DNA of 64,000 nt from Cellvibrio sp. PSBB006 (GCF_002162135.1 NZ_CP021382.1:4090001-4154000); one strand, 5' to 3'. Positions 47,232 through 56,060 are shown, numbered from the stretch's first letter. The notes: a model not told the origin generated them from the letters alone. Numbers and translations: made by a program.

Positions 47232-47798
47232 TTAACGTACCGACGCTCTCTCTGGCGCTTCGGCGACTGTTTTCATCTGCTGCAATCCAGCCTCAAAATC
47301 TTTCCCCACCATCTTGTCCATATTGATAAAGACATGCATAAGTTTGCTGATGAAGGAATTCGGGCCCTCCATTATCCATTCGACTCTGGTGCCATTGTCT
47401 GTCGGTGTGAGCGTAAACGTGGCGGTGTTATGTGCGGTAAAAGGCTTGATGAAATGCAACGCAATACCAACTTTTGTGTAGGGCGTGGATTCCGTAATTT
47501 CCATGCGTCCGTGGCCAACGTTATTGTCGCCCTCCCACGCATAGGTCGCGCCTGTTCCGCTGGGGCCGTCACTGTAATGGCGTTGCATCTGCGGGTCTTT
47601 TTTCTCCCATGGCGACCAATGTGTCCACTGATGAAAATTATTGATCAGTGGGAAAATCTGTTCAGGCGATGTGTTGATGGTAATCGTGCGTTCAACCCGA
47701 AAATGATCGGGTTTGGTCGCGGCCAGAATCAGCAGGATGGCAATCAGCGCAATGATAATCAGAACAATGGTCATGGTGATGGATCTCTTGGTCTTCAT
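47232..47798 (-). CDS. Membrane-anchored SRPBCC (polyketide cyclase-like) protein
   Basis: 188 residues from the ATG at 47798. One N-terminal membrane anchor (about 9-27) precedes a START/SRPBCC domain: VERTITINTSPEQIFPLINN, HWSPWEKKDP, and EWIMEGPNSFISKLMHVF. This helix-grip fold binds hydrophobic ligands; many members are linked to ECF sigma clusters. It lies 22 bases after the second YCII gene and shares its promoter. Confidence 0.9.
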   Translation of the reverse strand: MKTKRSITMTIVLIIIALIAILLILAATKPDHFRVERTITINTSPEQIFPLINNFHQWTHWSPWEKKDPQMQRHYSDGPSGTGATYAWEGDNNVGHGRMEITESTPYTKVGIALHFIKPFTAHNTATFTLTPTDNGTRVEWIMEGPNSFISKLMHVFINMDKMVGKDFEAGLQQMKTVAEAPERASVR

Positions 47799-47820
47799 AA
47801 TGTTTCCTTGATGGGATTTT

Positions 47821-48195
47821 TTAACTGACAGTTTGAACAAGTGATTCTTCCAGCTCACGGATGGGCCGTACTTCTACACCGCCATAGCGCGCTGGCGGCA
47901 ATTTGCTCGCTAGCTGAATGGCTTCGTTCAAATCCCGCGCTTCAAGCAAGCAATAACCGGCAAGCTGTTCTTTGGTTTCAGCAAAGGGACCGTCGGTTGC
48001 CGACAATTTGCCATTGCGCCAGCGCACGGTGGTGGCGGTATGAACGGACTCCAGAGCATCGCCGGCGAGGTAATAGTGGCTGGCTTGCAGTTGGTCCGAA
48101 TAGGCGATGCACTCCCTTATCAGCGCGTTCCACTCACTGGGTGGCAGTGCATTCATCGCTTCTTCGTCGAGATAAATAAGGCAGAGGTATTTCAT
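47821..48195 (-). CDS. YCII-related DGPF-domain protein (second copy)
   Basis: 124 residues starting MKYLCLIYLDEEAMNALPPS, with the DGPF signature in SATDGPFAETKEQLAGYCL. It is a clear paralogue of the protein at 46174, similar over nearly all its length. It is first in a two-gene unit with the SRPBCC gene, headed by promoter site A, which begins only 15 bases after the sigma-factor stop codon. Confidence 0.93.
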   Translation of the reverse strand: MKYLCLIYLDEEAMNALPPSEWNALIRECIAYSDQLQASHYYLAGDALESVHTATTVRWRNGKLSATDGPFAETKEQLAGYCLLEARDLNEAIQLASKLPPARYGGVEVRPIRELEESLVQTVS

Positions 48196-48231
48196 GGTGT
48201 CGATCCTGCTGAGTGGCGGTTTTTCTTAATA

Positions 48232-48258
48232 GTCGTTTGGCACACTACAGAATCGACA
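48232..48258 (-). promoter_or_regulatory. ECF42-type promoter, site A
   Basis: On the minus strand TGTCGA (48258-48253), 17 bases, CGAC (48235-48232), 36 bases before the start of the second YCII gene. The boxes agree with the TGTCGA / CGA motif described for ECF42 sigma factors. Confidence 0.7.
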
Positions 48259-48273
48259 GGAGTTAAAATTTTT

Positions 48274-49509
48274 TTATAACGCGGCAATGCGCCGTTCTAA
48301 AAAGCGTCGCTCCGGCTCCTGTTTGGTCAGTTTCAGCGCCTGCTCATAAGCGGTTTTTGCGTCTTGATGGCGGCCAAGTCGGCGGCACAGGTCGGCGCGG
48401 GCGGAGTAGAGCAAATGATAATCCTTGAGTTCACCCTTGCCGATCATGTCGTCAATGATGGTCAGTCCGGCTTCTGGGCCGTCGCGCATGGCGACAGCTA
48501 CGGCGCGATTAAGCTCTACCACCGGTGAGGGCGCAACGCGTAACAACAGGTCGTAAAGTCCAACAATTTCATGCCAATCCGTCTCCGCTGGCGTCGTTGC
48601 TTCGGCGTGAACGCCGACAATCGCGGCCTGGATGGTGTAGGGACCAAAACGGCGCGAACTCAATGAGCGGGTGATCAATTCGCTGCCTTCGGCGATAAGC
48701 TGACGATCCCAGAGTGAGCGATCCTGCTCGTCCAGCAGGATCAAGTCGCCATCGGCCGACATGCGCGCGTGGCGGCGGGAATCATGCAATAACATCAAGG
48801 CCAGCAAACCCATGGCTTCGGATTCCGGCAGTAATTCCACCAGCAGACGGCCCAGGCGAATGGCTTCGGCAGAGAGGTCGTGGCGGGTTACGGCGTTGCC
48901 GGTAGAGGCGGAGTAGCCTTCGTTAAACACCAGGTAGATGACGTGCAATACGGAATCTAGCCGCTCGGGTAATTGGGCTGGCGCGGGGACTTCATAGGGG
49001 ATGCGGGCATCGCGGATCTTGGCTTTGGCGCGCACGATGCGTTGGGCCACAGTCGGTGCGGAAGTCAGAAAAGCGCGGGCAATTTCCTCAGTTGTCAGGT
49101 CGCAGACTTCACGCAGGGTCAGCGCCACCTGGGCATCGGGCGACAGGCTGGGGTGGCAGCAGGTAAACACCAGGCGCAAGCGATCATCCTCGATATTCTC
49201 GTTATCCATCTCCTCTGCTTCTTCATCCAGCCGGTCGGCGACATCTTCCAGTGAGGTATCAAAGCGCGCCCGGCGGCGCAGTTGGTCAATCGCTTTGAAG
49301 CGACCGGTGGATACCAGCCAGGCGCGGGGATTATCCGGCAGGCCGTCGCGGGGCCATTGGTCCATGGCAGCACTGAAGGCATCATGCAAGGCTTCTTCAG
49401 CCAGGTCAAAATCGCCCAGCAAGCGAATCAGTGTCGCCAGTACCCGGCGGGATTCGGTGCGATAAATCGTCTCCAGGGTTTGCTGCATATGCCGGTTTGC
49501 GTCAGTCAC
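48274..49509 (-). CDS. ECF42-type RNA polymerase sigma factor with C-terminal extension
   Basis: 411 residues, starting at a GTG (49509) five bases after GAGGA. Residues about 8-75 are sigma region 2 (RVLATLIRLLGDFDLAEEAL, RAWLVSTGRFKAID) and about 110-175 region 4 (ALTLREVCDLTTEEIARAF, TVAQRIVRAKAKIRD). The remaining 220 residues are the helical TPR-like extension typical of this group, with VIYLVFNEGYSAS and AIVGVHAEA. The group has no anti-sigma factor; the extension is thought to control activity. It sits next to two DGPF proteins, the diagnostic context. Confidence 0.93.
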   Translation of the reverse strand: MTDANRHMQQTLETIYRTESRRVLATLIRLLGDFDLAEEALHDAFSAAMDQWPRDGLPDNPRAWLVSTGRFKAIDQLRRRARFDTSLEDVADRLDEEAEEMDNENIEDDRLRLVFTCCHPSLSPDAQVALTLREVCDLTTEEIARAFLTSAPTVAQRIVRAKAKIRDARIPYEVPAPAQLPERLDSVLHVIYLVFNEGYSASTGNAVTRHDLSAEAIRLGRLLVELLPESEAMGLLALMLLHDSRRHARMSADGDLILLDEQDRSLWDRQLIAEGSELITRSLSSRRFGPYTIQAAIVGVHAEATTPAETDWHEIVGLYDLLLRVAPSPVVELNRAVAVAMRDGPEAGLTIIDDMIGKGELKDYHLLYSARADLCRRLGRHQDAKTAYEQALKLTKQEPERRFLERRIAAL

Positions 49510-49736
49510 GGCGTCCTCACGATGATTATTGATATAGATGGGGCGAGTTTAGCATCCACTTTTCTGATGGCTTGTATGAAGATGTAAACCTTTCGTCAAA
49601 AACGTTATCCGCGCCCGGTTTCGCGGCCATTTTGCTGTGATAGCATGAGTCTTCGTTTGAATTGGGTTTGCGAATACTGCACGACCTGTTTTATTGTTGC
49701 CCGCATTGCGGAATATCTATGTAGCAGCAGGGATGT

Positions 49737-52700
49737 ATGAAAATACTGTTTAAGAACACCACCGGCGCCGAGTTTCAACTCTCCCCCGTTAATACCCCCA
49801 CCACCGGTGGGACTCCCACCAAAGATTCCCGGCAGATATTGCAGTCCGCCCGCCTGATTCAGCCGGCGACCTGGGCGGAAGTGTGGAAATTATTGTTTCC
49901 CAAGCAGCCCGTGCCGCCCTCGCAGGAGAAAATCCAGCAGGAAGTTGGCAGCGCCCTGAACAGCAAAAAGCTGCAGTTAGTGCCCGTAACGGCCCAGCCT
50001 GACGCAACGGCGGGTACCGAATTTCGCGGGCATCGCAGCGCCAAAGGCGGGGGCAAGAGCAGTGCCTCTGACGCATTGCCGCCGCCCAAAGAAGACGTCA
50101 AAGCCCATGCGGTAACGGCGGAGTCCAGCGAGACCTGCTCTGACCAAAATGCCGTGACCAGCGTCCAGCCCGGCAAGGTATCCAACACTGCCAACGAAGG
50201 CACTGCCGCCGTTGCCAACACCTGCACCAACGGCTGCCCCATCAGCATGATCTCCGGCGAGGAATTGCTGAGCCTGACAGACTTTACATTGCCCGGCCCG
50301 TTGCCCTTCACCTGGAGACGTACTTATCGCACCGGCCACAGCCGCGATATCGGCCTGGGCCATGGCTGGACCCACAGCGGTTGCGAGCGTTTGTACGAAG
50401 GCCACCATACGGTCGAGCTGAGCGATGACGAAGGTCGCATTCTGACGTTTAAACGCCCACGCCCGTATCAGCGCAGCAAATTACTGAACGAACAGATGGA
50501 TCTGGACGCTATCTCCTATGATGCCTACGTGTTGCGCAAACAGGGCCAGCCGCACAAAGTCTTCACGCGCCTCGGTCAAACCGGTGCCTTCCGCCTGACC
50601 CAGATACAACATCCTGCGTATCAAGCCCGCCAGGCATCCGGCGAGGCCGAGCAGGGTTTTGTGCTTAACCTGCATTACGACGCTTACAACGCGTTAATCC
50701 GCGTGACGGGAAACTGGGGTAAAGCCTTGCAATTTACCCGCGATGCCCATGGCCGCGTGAGTCGCATCACCCTGCAAGACAGTGCCTCGCAACAAAGTCG
50801 GGTGCTAGCTGAATACGACTACAGCGACGACGGGGATTTGATCGCGCATCGTGATGCTGCCGGGCGCGGCGAAAGCTACGCCTACAACCATCACCTATTC
50901 AGCCGTCGCACCCTGGCTACCGGTTTCAGTTATTACTACGAGTGGGACGGTGAATATACGCAAGCGCGGTGTTTGCGCGCCTGGGGCGACAAGGGCATCT
51001 ACGATTATCGCTTCCAGTGGGACCCGGACAACAATCGCAGCCAGGCCACCGACAGTCGCGGCTACACGTCTTATTACACCTACAACGAATTCGGTTTAAT
51101 CACTGAAGAGATTGATAACGAAGGCAATACCCATCGTTACACTTACGACAATGGCCTGCTCGCCAGCTACACCGATCCCGAAGGCAATGCCACCCGTTAT
51201 GCCTACGACGGTGCGTGCAATTTAATCGGTGTCATTGACGCACTCGATCAGCGTCAGACGCGTTATTTTTTTCACGGCAAGCTGCTCACGTCCACCGATA
51301 AAGACGGTGCACTCTGGCGCCGCAGTTACAACGCGCGTGGCTTGCTCGATACCCTCACTGCACCAGACGGCCAGATCACGCGCTACCGTTACAACGCGCA
51401 GGGTTTGCTCAGCCAGCAACTGGATGCGCGCGAACGCGTTACCCGTTACGAATGGAATGCGGCTGGCGAACTGACGGCGGTGATTAACCCGGCGGGCCAC
51501 AAGCAAAGTTTTAAATACAACGCCTTGGGCCAGATCGTACAAATGGATGTGTGGCTCGCCAGTCGCCACCACGGTGGCACGACGCGTTATTTTTATAACG
51601 ACAGCGGCGAACTGGAGCGGGTGACTTATCCCGGCGGCGAAAAAGTCGATATCCAATACAACGCCAATGGCCAGGTCGAACGCATCAGCGACCGGCGCGG
51701 GCGCGTCACAAAATATGAATACGATGGCTTAAGCCAGGTAGTGCGCCGCACCGATCCGGAAGGCAACAGCCTCCGCTATGAATACGACAACGAACGCAAC
51801 CTGACGCGTCTGATTAACGAAAATGGTGACGACTACCAATTCGTTTACGACGGCAATGAACGCCTGATTAAAGAAGTGGGCTTCGACGGGCGCATCCAGC
51901 ACTACAAATACAACAACGCCGGCCACTTGATTAAACACCTGGATGCCGGCGAGGTCGTCACCGAATTTGAACGCGATCCGCTCGGGCGCATGCTGTCCAA
52001 AACAAGCCGCGCGCTGAAAAACCCGGATGCGACAGCGGAATACAGCCGTTATATGTACGACCCGGTTGGCCGTTTGACGGAAACCTACAACAGCCATCAA
52101 TATCTCGCATTTCAATATGATCGTTTGGGCTTTTTGATCAAAGAGCACCACAGCGACCTTAATGAAAAACGCCAGCGTATCAGCGGCAGCATGGTGGACA
52201 TTAACTACCAGCGCGCTGCCAACGGGCAACTGAAAAAATTGCAGCTGCCGGGCCGTGAGGCTATTGATTACGCCTACGATCATTTTGATCGTTTGCAACA
52301 AGTCTTATTTAACGGGGCAGCAATTACCCAAATCCAACGCGATGATGTTGGGCGCGAGTTGAATCGAATCCAGGGCGACATCATTACCCACAGCGATTAC
52401 GATCCCATGGGACGCCTGGCGAAACAGCACGCCATCCATCGCCAGCAAAAAAATGATCTGATCAACCGCGAATACCAATACGATCCGTTCGGTAATTTAA
52501 GTAGCTTTAAAGACGGTAGCTGGGAAGTACGTTACGTCTACGACATGGTGGACAAACTCAAACGCACCGAAGGCGATTTAAACGAACACTTCGTCTTCGA
52601 CCCTGCCGGCAACCTGCTCGGCCAACAAAAAAGCGACACCGGAAAAACCACGCGCGGCAATCGTTTGCAGATGCAAGGCGACCGCAAATTCGACTACGAC

Positions 52701-53732
52701 GCACGTGGTAACCTGATCCGCGAAGCGCGCGGCAAAGGCGGCAAACTCGAAACGGTTTTTGAATACAACTTCAATAATCAATTAGTGAAAGTGGTTAAAG
52801 AAGGGCAAACAACCGAATACGCCTACGACCCCATTGGTCGTCGTATCCGCAAACAAGACAACTTCGGAGCAACTCACTACCTCTGGGCCGGCGATCAGCT
52901 CGCCCAGGAAACCCGCAACAACCTTAAGAAGACCTACGTCTACGAACCGGAAAGCTTCAAACCTCTCGCCATGGTCCAGGACGGCGAGATCTACCACTAC
53001 CACCTCGACCACCTCGGCACGCCCCGCGAACTCACCAGCCAACAAGGCAAACTTGTCTGGAAAGCGCGCTACAAAACCTACGGGAATGTCGCGGAAAAAG
53101 ACATTGAGGAAGTTGAAAACAATCTACGGTTTCAGGGTCAGTATTTTGATGAAGAAACCGGATTGCACTACAACCGGCACCGCTATTACGACCCGAGCCT
53201 GGGGCAGTTTACGACGCAAGACCCGATTGGGTTATTGGGTGGGGTGAATAATTATCAGTATGCGCCCAACCCGGTGGGGTGGGTTGATCCGTTGGGGCTG
53301 ACGTGTAAGGAAGGGTATGCGGTAGTTCGTCAACTTGAGAATGGATATGCAGAAGGACATTTAACTATAGAAATTGTGTGGGATGAGTTGAGCTATTCAA
53401 CTCATCAGGTGATTACATCATCTGATAAATCATCAACATCAATTAGACGTGCGAGTAGTATTAATTCAGATGCTATAAAAAACTGTACTGTAGCTCATGA
53501 AGCAAGAATAGCGCTCCCCAATGCTGAGGCTGCCTTTCGGTATCAGAAAGAAATATTAAATTCGGAAATTGGTAAGTACGATCTAATAGAAAATAGCTGT
53601 TATTCTCACGTTTTTGACGTTCTTGAAGCTGGAGGGCATGCGCCCATACAAAGAAGCAAAAAGGGATTTTTTAAGTTTATGAGGGGTAATGGCTTTGGGC
53701 GAATAGAGGACGCTCCGTCCTTGGAGGTATAA
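49737..53732 (+). CDS. RHS polymorphic toxin with a permuted papain-like C-terminal tip (candidate)
   Basis: 1331 residues. After a Pro/Ser-rich N terminus without a PAAR domain comes the DUF6531 entry (ISMISGEELLSLTDFTLPGP), then dozens of YD repeats (RYxYD, YDPxG types) forming the RHS shell, and the conserved end of the core YDPSLGQFTTQDPIGLLGG to VDPLGL (Asp1184). The last ~143 residues, from base 53301, are a variable toxin tip, AT-richer than the core. His1208 (GHLTIEI) and Cys1288 (NSCYSHVFDVLEAGG) are arranged as in circularly permuted papain-like (NlpC/P60, LRAT) folds. Function as peptidase, amidase or acyltransferase is inferred only. An immunity gene follows at once. Confidence 0.9.
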   Translation: MKILFKNTTGAEFQLSPVNTPTTGGTPTKDSRQILQSARLIQPATWAEVWKLLFPKQPVPPSQEKIQQEVGSALNSKKLQLVPVTAQPDATAGTEFRGHRSAKGGGKSSASDALPPPKEDVKAHAVTAESSETCSDQNAVTSVQPGKVSNTANEGTAAVANTCTNGCPISMISGEELLSLTDFTLPGPLPFTWRRTYRTGHSRDIGLGHGWTHSGCERLYEGHHTVELSDDEGRILTFKRPRPYQRSKLLNEQMDLDAISYDAYVLRKQGQPHKVFTRLGQTGAFRLTQIQHPAYQARQASGEAEQGFVLNLHYDAYNALIRVTGNWGKALQFTRDAHGRVSRITLQDSASQQSRVLAEYDYSDDGDLIAHRDAAGRGESYAYNHHLFSRRTLATGFSYYYEWDGEYTQARCLRAWGDKGIYDYRFQWDPDNNRSQATDSRGYTSYYTYNEFGLITEEIDNEGNTHRYTYDNGLLASYTDPEGNATRYAYDGACNLIGVIDALDQRQTRYFFHGKLLTSTDKDGALWRRSYNARGLLDTLTAPDGQITRYRYNAQGLLSQQLDARERVTRYEWNAAGELTAVINPAGHKQSFKYNALGQIVQMDVWLASRHHGGTTRYFYNDSGELERVTYPGGEKVDIQYNANGQVERISDRRGRVTKYEYDGLSQVVRRTDPEGNSLRYEYDNERNLTRLINENGDDYQFVYDGNERLIKEVGFDGRIQHYKYNNAGHLIKHLDAGEVVTEFERDPLGRMLSKTSRALKNPDATAEYSRYMYDPVGRLTETYNSHQYLAFQYDRLGFLIKEHHSDLNEKRQRISGSMVDINYQRAANGQLKKLQLPGREAIDYAYDHFDRLQQVLFNGAAITQIQRDDVGRELNRIQGDIITHSDYDPMGRLAKQHAIHRQQKNDLINREYQYDPFGNLSSFKDGSWEVRYVYDMVDKLKRTEGDLNEHFVFDPAGNLLGQQKSDTGKTTRGNRLQMQGDRKFDYDARGNLIREARGKGGKLETVFEYNFNNQLVKVVKEGQTTEYAYDPIGRRIRKQDNFGATHYLWAGDQLAQETRNNLKKTYVYEPESFKPLAMVQDGEIYHYHLDHLGTPRELTSQQGKLVWKARYKTYGNVAEKDIEEVENNLRFQGQYFDEETGLHYNRHRYYDPSLGQFTTQDPIGLLGGVNNYQYAPNPVGWVDPLGLTCKEGYAVVRQLENGYAEGHLTIEIVWDELSYSTHQVITSSDKSSTSIRRASSINSDAIKNCTVAHEARIALPNAEAAFRYQKEILNSEIGKYDLIENSCYSHVFDVLEAGGHAPIQRSKKGFFKFMRGNGFGRIEDAPSLEV

Positions 53733-54077
53733 ATGGGCATAATATTATGTGATGTGCATGGAGAGTCAGGGTTTAATCCTTATGTATCAAATGAGCTTGT
53801 AGATAAAATCTCAAACAATATTTTGCTGATCCCATCGGAAATAAAGCGTGTTGATATTAAGTTTTTTGACGAAGAGAGCGGTGGGGAAATCTTTGATATT
53901 CAATATTGGATGAGTAAAGAGGCATTCGACTTTTTATCAGCAGCTGATTCATATGAGGTTATATCTGATGAAGATGAGAAAAAACTAGATGTACTGTTTG
54001 GTCCAGTAATGAATGGCGGCGGTGTTTGCGATAAATGCTTTCGTGAATATTTAGAGCGTTCAAAGAAGGTGGCGTAG
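53733..54077 (+). CDS. Probable immunity protein for the RHS tip
   Basis: 114 residues, starting at the base after the RHS stop codon, with the ribosome-binding site GGAGG inside the end of the RHS gene. It is acidic and AT-rich like the toxin tip. A CDVHGE motif near the N terminus and a GGVCDKC motif at residues about 96-102 may bind zinc. I recognise no family by name. Adjacency and size are what one expects of the cognate immunity protein, which must bind and block the tip. Confidence 0.75.
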   Translation: MGIILCDVHGESGFNPYVSNELVDKISNNILLIPSEIKRVDIKFFDEESGGEIFDIQYWMSKEAFDFLSAADSYEVISDEDEKKLDVLFGPVMNGGGVCDKCFREYLERSKKVA

Positions 54078-54179
54078 TTTAAATTCGCATGGGTGTGCTT
54101 TAAGTGTTGCTATGTTTGCATGGCATAAGCTATATGCGAAAGACGTCGGAGGAGTTCTCAGGTAGAGGGAAAAACCTTG

Positions 54180-54290
54180 TTGGAACCGGATGAGATTTTA
54201 AGGTCACTCGAAAATAACAATTGCATGATTAGGTCCAAAATATTGTCATTCGTAAAATATAAAATTATATGTATCGCTTGGGTGCTTTAG
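54180..54290 (+). CDS. Possible small reading frame or gene remnant
   Basis: A frame of 36 codons beginning TTG GAA CCG at 54180 (a second TTG at 54177) behind a GAGGGA site and ending directly before the ADP-ribosylglycohydrolase ATG. The reading LEPDEILRSLENNNC looks protein-like, and the frame stays open leftward to 54129. It may be a short leader peptide or a leftover fragment of an exchanged toxin module. Evidence is weak. Confidence 0.25.
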   Translation: MEPDEILRSLENNNCMIRSKILSFVKYKIICIAWVL

Positions 54291-55445
54291 ATGAAAGTGT
54301 GCTTGGATCTTATTGAAAAACGTGCATCCACTTTAGACGATCCACTGGCATTTCCCCCTCTTCATGATCGAATTAAAGAAGGTTGCAGATCTATCTCCGT
54401 ATGGCTTTTGCCCTACCTTGATCATCGTTGCGCAGTAAATAGCGACATAATGGAAACTAAAGCATACCTGGACGCTGCTGGGCAAAATTCATCTGAGTTT
54501 GCCTCGCGGTTTCGCGGGGCTCTGCTCGGTTTGGCATTGGGGGATGCATTAGGTACAACCCTTGAGTTTTCGCAGAGGGATTCCTTACCAGAGGTAACAT
54601 CAATAATTGGTGGTGGTCCTTTTGGTCTTCGTCCCGGTGAGTGGACTGATGATACAAGTATGGCTCTTTGTCTTGCTCATAGTTTAATTAGAAAGGAGTC
54701 ATTTAACTATCAAGATCAACTTGATTTATATTGCTTATGGTGGAAAAAAGGAATATTTAGCTCGAATGGTAGGTGTTTCGATATTGGTAATACCGTTGTG
54801 GATGCGCTTAATAGATACATGGAAACCGGCGATGCATATTCAGGTTCGACAGACCCAATGGCTGCAGGTAATGGGTCTTTGATGCGGCTTGCTCCGGTAG
54901 TTCTTTTTTATTTTTCTGATCCGGACAGTTGTGTCGAGTGGTGCGCAGAAAGTTCCAAAACTACCCATGGTGCAAAGGAGGCTGTGGATGCCTGTCGGTA
55001 TCTTGGAGCTCTTTTACATGGTGCAATCAAAGGTGTAAGCAAGGCGGAGCTTACACAGGGGCTCTATGAGCCCTACCCAAATTTTTGGAACGATAACCCG
55101 TTAAGCTTGGCGATACAAAATGTCGCTATGGAGGCATGTAGAAAGTCCAGAGATAAAATTAGATCGTCAGGATATGTGGTCCATACCTTGGAAGCGGCAA
55201 TATGGGCTTTTCATAACACAGACACATTTGAAGAGGGCGCTATTTTAGCGGCCAATCTTGGCGATGATGCCGATACGGTGGCTGCTGTTTATGGTCAATT
55301 GGCTGGCGCGTATTATGGTGAACATCAAATCAATCCACTTTGGATAAAAAAGCTCTCCTGTTTTCACGTTTTTTATATCTATGCGGATAAACTTCGCCGC
55401 TTTGGACTTTGCAGGACACCAAGTTTTGTTCGAGTCGAGCGATAA
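54291..55445 (+). CDS. ADP-ribosylglycohydrolase (DraG/ARH) with N-terminal extension
   Basis: 384 residues. The hydrolase core (about 70-365) has the metal-binding motifs GLALGDALG, GEWTDDTSMAL, AAGNGSLMRLAP and NLGDDADTVAAVYG in full. The first ~65 residues are an extension absent from simple DraG enzymes. The enzyme would remove ADP-ribose from arginine or similar residues. Next to an RHS toxin locus, it may be an immunity protein against an ADP-ribosylating tip, like Tri1 in Serratia, where an N-terminal extension plugs the toxin (inference). The present RHS tip is not an ADP-ribosyltransferase, so it would be an orphan. Confidence 0.85.
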   Translation: MKVCLDLIEKRASTLDDPLAFPPLHDRIKEGCRSISVWLLPYLDHRCAVNSDIMETKAYLDAAGQNSSEFASRFRGALLGLALGDALGTTLEFSQRDSLPEVTSIIGGGPFGLRPGEWTDDTSMALCLAHSLIRKESFNYQDQLDLYCLWWKKGIFSSNGRCFDIGNTVVDALNRYMETGDAYSGSTDPMAAGNGSLMRLAPVVLFYFSDPDSCVEWCAESSKTTHGAKEAVDACRYLGALLHGAIKGVSKAELTQGLYEPYPNFWNDNPLSLAIQNVAMEACRKSRDKIRSSGYVVHTLEAAIWAFHNTDTFEEGAILAANLGDDADTVAAVYGQLAGAYYGEHQINPLWIKKLSCFHVFYIYADKLRRFGLCRTPSFVRVER

Positions 55446-55458
55446 GGGATCGATAAAA

Positions 55459-55890
55459 TTGGAAATATTTGATCATGCTGCTAACTGGGTCAGTCAACAG
55501 CAAGAAATTATCCTTGGGTCTGGAGTCTCACTAACTTCAGAGCAAATTGTGATAGCCTCTCAAGTAGGTGTTCTGCGGCCAGAGAAAATTCGCATATTGT
55601 CGGTTGCTAAAATTTCACCTCCGGATGACCCTTTGTTGCGAAAAGTCGCTGAGGAAATGAATTTTCTTGGTCCGGATACTATAGGGCTGACGCTTGGTTA
55701 TGGTATTTATTTGCGCGAAGGTTATATCACTGACAGGCTGCTTTCCCATGAATTTCGGCATGTTCAGCAATACGAAGTTGCCGGTTCTGTTCAGGCTTTT
55801 ATTGTTGAATACATTCAGCAAATATTTCAGTATGGCTATTATGATGCACCTTATGAGGTTGATGCGCGAGCCCATGAGCTTATTCATTAA
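55459..55890 (+). CDS. Small HExxH protein (putative metallopeptidase-like)
   Basis: 143 residues from a TTG start at 55459, nine bases after AAGGGA; an upstream ATG at 55381 overlaps the preceding gene by 65 bases and lacks a ribosome-binding site. It has a zinc-type motif HEFRH in LLSHEFRHVQQYEVAG, preceded by LTLGYGIYLREGY and followed by PYEVDARAHE, which could give the third ligand. No signal peptide. I have seen similar stand-alone proteins of unknown role. It ends the RHS accessory region and is AT-rich like its neighbours. Confidence 0.75.
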   Translation: MEIFDHAANWVSQQQEIILGSGVSLTSEQIVIASQVGVLRPEKIRILSVAKISPPDDPLLRKVAEEMNFLGPDTIGLTLGYGIYLREGYITDRLLSHEFRHVQQYEVAGSVQAFIVEYIQQIFQYGYYDAPYEVDARAHELIH

Positions 55891-56060
55891 GCTATCGCAG
55901 CACATCGTATGCTGAAGGCCTTCTTGCCGAATAACCTCGGTAAATATTTATTTGTTCAGATGTTCACGATCTACCTCCCTTTTTTAAGTGGAGTCATCGC
56001 TTCTCGATTTTGATAAATCTAAATATCGATATTAATGCCGACTTTCTTTAGCGCTCACTT

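Noticed and set aside
51729..52301. Long antisense open frame of 190 codons inside the RHS gene
   Set aside because: It mirrors the repetitive, GC-balanced YD-repeat coding sequence; hydrophobic, repetitive translation typical of a shadow frame.
50300..53250. Repeated short motifs that might suggest a tandem DNA repeat or CRISPR
   Set aside because: They are degenerate protein-level YD repeats of the RHS shell; no identical DNA repeat with spacers.
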